A DNA stretch of 32,938 nt from Verrucomicrobia subdivision 6 bacterium (GTDB lineage: Bacteria > Verrucomicrobiota > Verrucomicrobiia > Methylacidiphilales > Verrucolacustridaceae): positions 1-32,938 of the forward strand of contig CAMCFB010000011.1 in the NCBI GenBank assembly GCA_945874125.1, written 5' to 3'. The notes under the pieces are model-generated. The model searched no databases. It saw only the letters and a program-made list of their open reading frames with translations, and had not been told where the DNA came from. A program made the translations under genes and the position numbers. Shown in pieces: positions 20,942-27,631 of the stretch (its first letter is position 1; every line of letters starts with the position of its first letter).

Positions 20942-22081
20942 TTATCCCCTCTTTTTCGCCGCGTCCAGCAACTCAGCAAACTGACGAAAAAAATATCCCG
21001 CATCGTGTGGCCCCGGCGCTGCCTCGGGATGATACTGGACCGAAAACGCCCCGCCTCCCTTCAGCTGAATACCCTCACACGTCCCATCATTCAGATTCAC
21101 ATGCGTTACTTCGACCGTTCCCTTCGGCAAAGAATCTGGATCGACCGCATATCCATGGTTTTGGCTCGTGATCGAAACTTTGCCCGATCGCAAATCCTTC
21201 ACCGGTTGATTTCCCCCGCGGTGCCCAAATTTTAACTTGTAGGTCTTCCCTCCCAACGCGTGGGCCAACATCTGATGCCCCAGACAGATCCCAAAAATCG
21301 GTTTCTTGCCCACCAGCTCCCGCACCGTTCGATGGACGTAAGTCGGCACCGATGGATCCCCCGGCCCATTCGACAAAAATACACCGTCCACCTTCGCCCC
21401 CAAAATCTCCTCCGCGGTTGCCTTCGCCGGAAAAACGATCGGCTGGATTCCCTCCGCCCGCAATTGCCGCAAAATATTCCTTTTCATTCCGCAATCAATC
21501 GCCGCGACCCTGTGCCGCACCGCCGGCATCGTTTCCCCCTCGCTCCCCAGCCGACCTGGAAAATCATTTCCCTCCGGATCCCACTCAAACGGCTTCGCGC
21601 ACGTCACCTCCGCCACATAATCCTTTCCGCCTAACCCAACCCACTCTCTCGCTCTCTGGACCGCCTCCTCTGGCTTCATCCCCTGATTCGCCAAAACCCC
21701 TTTCATCGCCCCCAACGTACGCAACTTCCGCGTCAAACACCTCGTGTCCACTCCCTCTAAGCCCGGCACCTTATGCCGGCGCAAATACACATCTAAACTT
21801 TCCCGCTCTCTCCAACTGCTGCCTCGGGTCGACAACCGTCGCACCAACAAACCCGAAACCTGGGGCCGATCCGACTCCTCATCCTCCGGATTGATCCCCG
21901 TATTGCCGATCTCAGGGCAGGTCAAAGCCACGATCTGCCCTCGATAACTCGGATCGGTCAGAATCTCCTGATATCCCGTCATCGATGTGTTGAAACATAA
22001 CTCCGCCGCCACCCAGCCCTCGTGACCAAAGCCCCGACCATGCAAAATGGTCCCATCCTCAAATGCCAAAATTCCCTCCAT
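20942..22081 (-). CDS. carA: Carbamoyl-phosphate synthase small (glutaminase) subunit
   Basis: A 379-residue protein of normal length. It releases ammonia from glutamine and passes it to the large subunit CarB for carbamoyl phosphate synthesis, feeding pyrimidines and arginine. The N-terminal half carries NTSMTGYQEILTDPSYRGQIV. The C-terminal class I glutamine amidotransferase domain has the nucleophile Cys266 in FGICLGHQML, with His351 and Glu353 in QYHPEA. It is 12 nt after pyrC. carB is not in this window, so the large subunit must be encoded elsewhere. Confidence 0.97.
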   Translation of the reverse strand: MEGILAFEDGTILHGRGFGHEGWVAAELCFNTSMTGYQEILTDPSYRGQIVALTCPEIGNTGINPEDEESDRPQVSGLLVRRLSTRGSSWRERESLDVYLRRHKVPGLEGVDTRCLTRKLRTLGAMKGVLANQGMKPEEAVQRAREWVGLGGKDYVAEVTCAKPFEWDPEGNDFPGRLGSEGETMPAVRHRVAAIDCGMKRNILRQLRAEGIQPIVFPAKATAEEILGAKVDGVFLSNGPGDPSVPTYVHRTVRELVGKKPIFGICLGHQMLAHALGGKTYKLKFGHRGGNQPVKDLRSGKVSITSQNHGYAVDPDSLPKGTVEVTHVNLNDGTCEGIQLKGGGAFSVQYHPEAAPGPHDAGYFFRQFAELLDAAKKRG

Positions 22082-22093
22082 CGTTGCGAAACG

Positions 22094-23383
22094 CTACGCC
22101 CCCACCGATCGGCCGTCGAGATCGTGCCGAATTTTTCCATCCACGATTGTCAATACCGCTCGCCCCTTCAACTCCCGCTCCTCGAACGGAGTGTTCCTCC
22201 CCAAGCTCTTGAACTCCTCCTTTTTCACCACCCACTTGCGCTCCGGATCGAGCACCGTCACATCGGCGATCGCTCCCACCGCTAAGGTCCCACGACCTAA
22301 CCCAAAATAGGTGGAAGGAAACATACTCATTCTTCCCAAAACCTCCCGCAAAGGCATCAACCCACTATGCACCAGCTCGGTCAAATAAATTCCCAAGGCG
22401 GTCTCTAGCCCCACCACCCCAAAGGGCGCCTGATCAAATTCCACTTCCTTCTCGTAAGTGCAATGGGGCGCATGATCCGTCGCCAAAAACCGAATCGTTC
22501 CGTCGACCACTCCCCTTCGTAGCTCCGCCACATCCGCCGCCGTCCGCAGCGGCGGGTTCATTTTAAACGAGGTGTCATATCCCTCCACCCGATCGTCCGT
22601 CAAAGTCAGATGGTGCGGTGAGGCCTCTCCCTCAATCAAAATCCCCCTCTTTTTTGCCTCCCGTAAAATTCGCACCGATCCGGCCGTACTTATGTGTTGG
22701 CAAACCACTCTTGCCCCCGTCAACTCCGCCAACAACACGTTCCGGGAAACAATCACCTCCTCCGCGATTCCTGGCCAAGCCGGCAGGCCCAGAATCCGCG
22801 ACCACTTCCCCTCATTCACGACTCCGCCGGCCGAAAGCGACCGATCCTCGCAATGATCCAGCACCGGCAGGTCAAACATTCGCGCGTACTCCAACGCTCT
22901 CCTCATCAACTCCGCGCTCTGGATGCAGTGCCCATCATCTGTGATCGCCACCACTCCCGCCTGCCGCAGCGACCCAATCGGAGCCAACTGCTCCCCTTTC
23001 TGTCCCAACGAAATCGTGCCCGTCGGAAAGACATGGGCCACCCCCGTCTCCTTCGCCCTCTGCTTCATCCAAGCGATCGTGTTCGGTCCATCGGCCACTG
23101 GAGATGTATTCGGCATGGCAATGACCGACGTAAAACCACCCGCCACCGCCGCCGCGGTTCCCGTGGCCATCGTCTCTTTCGCCGATTGCCCCGGCTCCCT
23201 TAGATGCACATGCGGGTCGATCAGTCCGGCTGTCACCACCAGCCCCTCGACCTTCACCACCGCCGCACTTTTGCCTGCTTTACCGTCCGCAATCTTGCCG
23301 TCCCGAATCAAAACGTCCCCCTTGGCCTCCCGCCCCGTTGCCGGATCCACCACCAAACCACCCTGTAGAAGAATTTCGTTCAC
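22094..23383 (-). CDS. pyrC: Dihydroorotase (type I, metal-dependent)
   Basis: A 429-residue protein. It cyclises carbamoyl-aspartate to dihydroorotate, the third step of pyrimidine synthesis. Predicted zinc ligands of the type I family are all present: His58 and His60 in DPHVHLREPG, Asp150 in TDDG, His177 in LDHCED, His230 in CQHIST and Asp303 in ATDHAPH. It is therefore expected to be active, not a pyrC-like pseudo-enzyme. It overlaps the end of pyrB by 4 nt (23380-23383). Confidence 0.97.
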   Translation of the reverse strand: MNEILLQGGLVVDPATGREAKGDVLIRDGKIADGKAGKSAAVVKVEGLVVTAGLIDPHVHLREPGQSAKETMATGTAAAVAGGFTSVIAMPNTSPVADGPNTIAWMKQRAKETGVAHVFPTGTISLGQKGEQLAPIGSLRQAGVVAITDDGHCIQSAELMRRALEYARMFDLPVLDHCEDRSLSAGGVVNEGKWSRILGLPAWPGIAEEVIVSRNVLLAELTGARVVCQHISTAGSVRILREAKKRGILIEGEASPHHLTLTDDRVEGYDTSFKMNPPLRTAADVAELRRGVVDGTIRFLATDHAPHCTYEKEVEFDQAPFGVVGLETALGIYLTELVHSGLMPLREVLGRMSMFPSTYFGLGRGTLAVGAIADVTVLDPERKWVVKKEEFKSLGRNTPFEERELKGRAVLTIVDGKIRHDLDGRSVGA

Positions 23384-24324
23384 GACTCACCCCCCAAACC
23401 TTTGCCACCCGAAACCAAGTACAAAACCGCCATTCGCACCGCCAACCCGTTGGTGACCTGATCCAAAATGACCGACTGCGCTCCGTCCGCCAGCTCACTG
23501 GCAATCTCCACCCCCCGATGAATCGGTCCAGGATGCATCAAAAGCACCCCCGGCTTACACCGTTGAAACCGCTGCATGTTCAATCCAAACAAGGTCGCGT
23601 ACTCTCCAATCGAGGGCACCCGTGCCTGCACCTGCCTCTCATGCTGAATTCGTAGTAAATTAATCACGTCCGCCTCCTCCAACGCCCCGTCCAAAGTGTG
23701 CGCCACCTCCACTCCCAACTCCGCAAACTCCTTTGGCAGTAAGGTGGAAGGCCCCACCAACTTCACCTTCGCCCCCAGTTTCGTTAAAGCCCACAGGTTC
23801 GATCGCGCGACCCGGCTATGCACGATGTCCCCAATAATTAAAACTTTCACCCCCTCAATTTTTCCCAGTCGCTCCCGAATGGTGAATGTGTCCAGCAATC
23901 CTTGGGTCGGATGCTCATGCGATCCGTCCCCCGCATTGATCACGGACGCTTTAAGCCTCTGTGCTAAAAAGTGAGCCGCCCCGGCCGACCGATGCCGAAT
24001 CACAATCGTGCCCGCTTGCAAAGCTTCCAAATTCTTGGCCGTGTCCTGCAGGGACTCCCCTTTGCGAATGCTACTCGTTTCCTTGTCTAAAGAGACCACA
24101 TCTGCGCTGAGCCGTATCGCCGCCAACTCAAAAGAGATCCTCGTTCTCGTGCTCGGCTCGATGAACAAATTCACCACCGTCCGCCCCTGCATCGAAGGCA
24201 CCTTCTTAATCGGTCTTCCCAAAATCTCCTTAAATACCGTGGCCGTCGACAACACCTTGCCGATCTCTTCCGCGCTCAGCTCTCGGAGCGAGAGCAGATC
24301 TTTTCTCTGCCACACCCCGCTCAT
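23380..24324 (-). CDS. pyrB: Aspartate carbamoyltransferase catalytic subunit
   Basis: A 314-residue protein from the ATG at 24324 (MSGVWQRKDLL). A longer open frame reaching 24507 lies inside pyrR in another frame and is rejected. It condenses carbamoyl phosphate with aspartate. The carbamoyl phosphate motif STRTR is at residues 58-62 in EPSTRTRISFE; HRSAGAAHFLA, HEHPTQGLLD and HPGPIHRGVE follow. The start overlaps the pyrR stop (ATGA, 24321-24324). No pyrI regulatory gene is present. Control is probably through PyrR on the operon mRNA. Confidence 0.97.
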   Translation of the reverse strand: MSGVWQRKDLLSLRELSAEEIGKVLSTATVFKEILGRPIKKVPSMQGRTVVNLFIEPSTRTRISFELAAIRLSADVVSLDKETSSIRKGESLQDTAKNLEALQAGTIVIRHRSAGAAHFLAQRLKASVINAGDGSHEHPTQGLLDTFTIRERLGKIEGVKVLIIGDIVHSRVARSNLWALTKLGAKVKLVGPSTLLPKEFAELGVEVAHTLDGALEEADVINLLRIQHERQVQARVPSIGEYATLFGLNMQRFQRCKPGVLLMHPGPIHRGVEIASELADGAQSVILDQVTNGLAVRMAVLYLVSGGKGLGGES

Positions 24325-24854
24325 ACTTTTTCCTTCTCCAAGACCACCGCATCTTCTCCATCCATCTCCGCCAGTCTCACCCGCACCCTTTGTTGGGCTG
24401 ATGTGGGCAAATTCTTTCCCACAAAATCGGGTCGGATCGGTAACTCGCGGTGCCCCCGATCCACCAACACCGCCAGCTGAATGATCTTCGGCCGACCCAA
24501 GTCGCATAGCGCATCCATGGCTGCTCGGATGGTTCGACCCGTGTACAGCACATCGTCCACCAGGATGATCGTCCGATCCTTCAGATCAAAAAGCACCTCC
24601 GACCCCTTGGGCACGGGCATGTTACTGGCCAAATCGTCCCGGTGAAAACTGATGTCCAGCGATCCCACCGCTAAAGTTTTGCCCCCCTCAATCTGCTGAA
24701 ACTCCTTCGCCAATCGATGCGCTAAGGGCACACCTCTGGTCTGAATCCCCACCAGCGCGAAATTGCCTTGGGGGTGCTTTTCGGAAAATTCGTGGGCCAT
24801 CCGCCGTACCGCCCGGCGTACACTTTCCCCATCGAGCAAAACTTGATCCGCCAT
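24321..24854 (-). CDS. pyrR: Pyrimidine operon regulator / uracil phosphoribosyltransferase PyrR
   Basis: A 177-residue protein of the usual PyrR length. The PRPP-binding motif TIILVDDVLYTGRT is at about residues 95-108. Upstream are VGIQTRGVPLAHRLA and the SLDISFHRDDL stretch, where PyrR carries nucleotide and RNA-binding residues. In the family, UMP-bound PyrR binds a hairpin in pyr mRNA and lowers expression, while PRPP counteracts it. A matching hairpin lies just upstream of this gene and takes in its SD (24866-24860, AAGGAGG). It is the first gene of pyrR-pyrB-pyrC-carA-FHA. Confidence 0.95.
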   Translation of the reverse strand: MADQVLLDGESVRRAVRRMAHEFSEKHPQGNFALVGIQTRGVPLAHRLAKEFQQIEGGKTLAVGSLDISFHRDDLASNMPVPKGSEVLFDLKDRTIILVDDVLYTGRTIRAAMDALCDLGRPKIIQLAVLVDRGHRELPIRPDFVGKNLPTSAQQRVRVRLAEMDGEDAVVLEKEKV

Positions 24855-24861
24855 TTCCGCC

Positions 24862-24894
24862 TCCTTGTGGAACTCTCTGGTTCCGGTTAAAGGA
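24862..24894 (-). promoter_or_regulatory. PyrR-binding RNA hairpin overlapping the pyrR SD
   Basis: In the minus-strand RNA the upper stem GGAAC/GTTCC (24884-24880 with 24873-24869) closes the hexaloop CAGAGA, which fits the PyrR consensus loop CNGNGA. On the 5' side is TTTAA (24891-24887), the family's conserved internal bulge. The lower stem TCCTT/AAGGA (24894-24890 with 24866-24862) uses the bases of the pyrR SD. The layout resembles the translational-repression type described for mycobacterial pyrR rather than the Bacillus attenuators, since no terminator follows. Confidence 0.8.
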
Positions 24895-24914
24895 CACGAC
24901 CTACGCTAAACAAC

Positions 24915-25157
24915 CTAACAAATATCCTTCTCTTTGGCTATCTCTTTCTCTCTCGTCGCTCTCCAGGCCGAACGGTGATTGACGATCCAATCCAGTAACC
25001 CCTTCTCAAAACCCACATCGTGCCCCGCCTGTTCGCTGAGGTGCCACTTGTGTTTTAAAATCTCTTCTCTCTCTAACAAAAACTCTCGGTACAGCGCTGA
25101 ATTTTTAAAGACCGAATTGGGATCGAGGGAAAAATGGGGGGTACCCTTGGATTCCAT
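24915..25157 (-). CDS. Small unidentified protein, 80 residues
   Basis: I do not recognise the family. The protein is charged and contains YREFLLEREEILKHKWHLSE then AGHDVGFEKGLLDWIVNHRS, which looks like an ordered helical domain with conserved-looking Trp and His. A stop codon directly precedes the ATG (TAGATG) and no SD is visible, so the true start could be internal. It lies between mrp and the pyr operon; the PyrR hairpin begins about 20 nt after its stop. It may be transcribed with the pyr operon or end the mrp unit. Confidence 0.6.
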   Translation of the reverse strand: MESKGTPHFSLDPNSVFKNSALYREFLLEREEILKHKWHLSEQAGHDVGFEKGLLDWIVNHRSAWRATREKEIAKEKDIC

Positions 25158-25226
25158 CTACATAACTTGGTTCTTTTGCGCCAATTCGCAAGTGACATTT
25201 TCGAAATAGACTAATATTTAAAATGC
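25158..25226 (-). promoter_or_regulatory. AT-rich gap between mrp and the small gene, possible promoter
   Basis: This gap, together with the last ~35 nt of mrp, is clearly richer in A and T than its surroundings (runs such as AATATTTAAAA). Such a stretch ahead of the small gene and pyr operon could hold a promoter, but I cannot assign -35 and -10 boxes with confidence. A short inverted repeat TTGCG/CGCAA lies near 25178-25193 without a U-run on the coding strand. Confidence 0.3.
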
Positions 25227-26285
25227 TTATGGTGATATATTTAAAAATAGTATTTTCGTCACGTAATTGGCGAAATCTGCGAAAACCTTGCCCGATGTCG
25301 AGTTGGGACACTCCAAAACCACTGGTCTGCCCTCATCCCCACAACGGCGCGCTTCGGGATCTAAGGGAATTTCTCCCAACAAAGGCACTCTCTGCCGAAC
25401 AGCCTCCTTCCGTCCGCCACCCGAACCAAAGATCTCATGTCTCTCCCCGCTGCCGGGGGCGACGAAGAAACTCATGTTTTCCACAATTCCGAGAATCGCC
25501 ACATTTACCTTTCGAAACATCGCGATCGCCTTTCTTGCGTCCACCAGCGCCACCTCCTGCGGCGTGGTCACAATCAGCGCCCCATCCATCGCCACCGTCT
25601 GCACAATCGTTAGCTGGATGTCTCCCGTCCCCGGCGGAAGATCGAGCACCAAGAGATCTAACTCCCCCCACGCGACCTGTCGCAAAAACTGCTGCGTAAA
25701 TCGCGTCACCATCGGACCCCGCAGCGCCGCCGGGCTATCATCACCCAAGAGCATGCCCATACTCATCAGCTTCACCCCGTGGACCTCGGCTGGTACCAAC
25801 CGCTCACTTCCCTCCTCCACCCTCACCCCCTCTCGGCAACCCAACATCAGCGCCTGACTCGGGCCGTACAGGTCGCAATCACACAGCCCCACCTTCAACC
25901 CACCCTTGGCCAACTGGACCGCTAAGTTCGCGGCCACGGTCGATTTCCCGACCCCACCCTTGCCACTCGCCACGGCGACAATCTTCTTCACGCCGGGAAT
26001 TCCCTGTGGACCGGTGGCCGCAGTTGCTAGCGGAGGAGCGACCTCCGTCTCAATCGTCACACTTTTCACCGGGGCATACCCTTGCAAGGAGTCCCGAATC
26101 TCCTGCCCAATTTTTTCCGGAACTGCTGGATCGGGGGTCGTCACCCTCAATTTCAACTTGAGATCTGTCCCTGCTAACTCCATGTCCTGCACTAGCCCAA
26201 AGGAGACGATATCCCGGCTAAACCCCGGATACTTCACCTCCCGTAATCTCTGAACCACTTCCTCCCGCCAGTCGTTCGTGCTCAT
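25227..26285 (-). CDS. Mrp/ApbC-type P-loop ATPase, lacking CxxC
   Basis: A 352-residue protein. The N-terminal MIP18/DUF59 domain covers about residues 1-82. The deviant Walker A motif SGKGGVGKS is at 107-115, then CDCDLYGPSQALMLG and LPPGTGDIQL (about 217-226). This is the family of Fe-S cluster carrier ATPases (Mrp, ApbC, Ind1). The cluster-binding CxxC that normally follows ENMSxF is replaced by APGS at residues 276-279, so a bridging cluster at that site is not expected. The C-terminus ends in an AT-rich stretch (TKILFLNISP) unlike the rest. It lies 194 nt after a desulfurase-like gene, suggesting a sulfur or Fe-S context. Confidence 0.93.
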   Translation of the reverse strand: MSTNDWREEVVQRLREVKYPGFSRDIVSFGLVQDMELAGTDLKLKLRVTTPDPAVPEKIGQEIRDSLQGYAPVKSVTIETEVAPPLATAATGPQGIPGVKKIVAVASGKGGVGKSTVAANLAVQLAKGGLKVGLCDCDLYGPSQALMLGCREGVRVEEGSERLVPAEVHGVKLMSMGMLLGDDSPAALRGPMVTRFTQQFLRQVAWGELDLLVLDLPPGTGDIQLTIVQTVAMDGALIVTTPQEVALVDARKAIAMFRKVNVAILGIVENMSFFVAPGSGERHEIFGSGGGRKEAVRQRVPLLGEIPLDPEARRCGDEGRPVVLECPNSTSGKVFADFANYVTKILFLNISP

Positions 26286-26349
26286 CGAGATACCTTGCCC
26301 ACTCCACCCATCTCTCCAAACACAAATTCACCTCCCTCCCCACCCACCA

Positions 26350-26403
26350 ACTCAGAGACACCTCTGAGTCAACTCCCGCATGACTCGGAGTTATCTCTGA
26401 GTC
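26350..26403 (-). repeat. Tandem inverted repeats upstream of mrp
   Basis: Two hairpins share the arm CTCTGAGTC. On the plus strand the first is ACTCAGAG-acac-CTCTGAGT (26350-26369), a perfect 8-bp stem. The second is GACTCGGAG-ttat-CTCTGAGTC (26382-26403), 9 bp with one mismatch. The shared arms are 33 bp apart. They lie 65-120 bp before the mrp start and downstream of the terminator of the preceding unit. They could be operator sites for a dimeric regulator or RNA hairpins in the mrp leader. Confidence 0.5.
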
Positions 26404-26411
26404 GAAATATC

Positions 26412-26435
26412 AAAAAGTGTGACATTTTGTCGCAC
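26412..26435 (-). terminator. Intrinsic terminator after the parB-mutL-desulfurase unit
   Basis: The minus strand reads GTGCGACA, loop AAA, TGTCACAC, then TTTTT: an 8-bp stem with one mismatch and a following U-run, 45 nt after the stop of the desulfurase-like gene. A further hairpin (CTGGGG/CCCCAG) lies between the stop and this terminator. Confidence 0.65.
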
Positions 26436-26479
26436 CTGGGGCGTTTTTGGATGAACTAAGACGCTCCCCAGTTTTAATT

Positions 26480-27631
26480 TTACCCTGCTAGGGCGTCGGA
26501 CAACCGTAGAACCGCATCCGCCACCCGTTCTGCGGCGGCCACCATTTGCGGGGAGCGCGTTTCCCATCCGAGCGTAAATAAAATCAGGGACCGCGCCTCT
26601 TCCGAACTCGCGCCAATCGCCTTCATCCCTGGCGGAATTCTCATCTCCCGTGTCACACAGCCACTTCCTCCCCTCGCCGCCACACCTACCCGATCCAGCA
26701 CCAAGGCCAACGACTCCGCCTCCAATCCCGCAAAGCTGATCCCCAGATGCGCCGGACTTCTCTCTGGCCCCAGCTTGGGACCATGCAACTTCGCCCGAAT
26801 AACTTTTTTCCCCATTTCATGCCAAAGCGCCTCTTGGGCCTCCCGCGCGTCTTTTCGAAATTTCTCAGCCTTCCCACTCCACTCTTGCAACGCCGCCCCA
26901 AATCCCACGATCGCCGGAAGATTCTCCGTCCCCGCCCGTTGATCGTTCTCCTGCCGCCCCCCCACAATTTGCGCTCTCCATGGACGACCCGACCCCACCC
27001 ACAAGAGCCCCGATCCCTTCGGGCCACCCAGCCGATGCCCCGACACCGCCAAAAGATCCACCCCCTCCAGCTCTTTCGGCAAACCCACCCACCCAGCCCC
27101 AAAAGTCGCATCGATAAAAAGCTGCGCCTTAACCGACTCCGCCCACACCTTCGCTTGACCCAAATCCTGCACCGTCCCCAGATCGTGATGCGCCAAATGC
27201 ACACACACTAAACCAGGCCCAGCGGATTTAACCTTTTTCCACTGAAACTTTCCCTCCCCATCGACCGGAATAGGCACCACGGAAAAACCGGACTTTTGTA
27301 ACCACCGCACCGCCGTCTCCACCGCCGGATGCTCCATTTCGCTCAGATAAATCGTGCCCTTGCCCATCGCCTCTCCCCATCCCCGAATTGCCGCTTGCAC
27401 CGCCTCCGTCCCACCCGAGGTAAACACAACCCTCTCCGGATCCTCCGTCCCTAAAAAATCCGCGGCCTGCTTCCTGGCCAACTCCAGAACTTCCCGCGAC
27501 TCCCTCGCCTCGCGATGCCCCCCGCCCGGCGCCGCACCCGCACCAGATAAAACCCTCTCCAGCGCAATCCTTGCCGCGGGAAGTAACGGCCCGCCCGATG
27601 CGTGATCTAAAAATATCCGCTCCACCGCCAT
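26480..27631 (-). CDS. Cysteine desulfurase-like protein without the PLP lysine
   Basis: A 383-residue protein with the NifS/IscS class V aminotransferase layout: TSGGTEAVQAAI (71-82), His101 in SEMEHPAVE, Asp174 in FIDATFG, GGRQENDQRAGTEN (224-237) and the catalytic-Cys region GGSGCVTREMRIPPGM with Cys325. The lysine that forms the Schiff base with PLP in SGHK is Arg200 here (SGHRLGGPKG, codon CGG). The Gln after the PLP Asp is Phe177 and the usual Asn-Asn of NNEIG is His-His (HHDLG). Normal PLP chemistry is therefore not expected, although the frame is intact. It starts immediately after the mutL stop (TAGATG). It may be a scaffold or binding protein, or a decaying paralogue. Confidence 0.9.
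   Translation of the reverse strand: MAVERIFLDHASGGPLLPAARIALERVLSGAGAAPGGGHREARESREVLELARKQAADFLGTEDPERVVFTSGGTEAVQAAIRGWGEAMGKGTIYLSEMEHPAVETAVRWLQKSGFSVVPIPVDGEGKFQWKKVKSAGPGLVCVHLAHHDLGTVQDLGQAKVWAESVKAQLFIDATFGAGWVGLPKELEGVDLLAVSGHRLGGPKGSGLLWVGSGRPWRAQIVGGRQENDQRAGTENLPAIVGFGAALQEWSGKAEKFRKDAREAQEALWHEMGKKVIRAKLHGPKLGPERSPAHLGISFAGLEAESLALVLDRVGVAARGGSGCVTREMRIPPGMKAIGASSEEARSLILFTLGWETRSPQMVAAAERVADAVLRLSDALAG

Noticed and set aside
24325-24507. Upstream extension of pyrB
   Set aside because: It lies inside the coding sequence of pyrR in another frame and adds no family sequence; the ATGA overlap start is natural.
24862-24894. Considered as a simple intrinsic terminator of the small upstream gene
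   Set aside because: No U-run follows; the hexaloop and bulge match the PyrR element instead.
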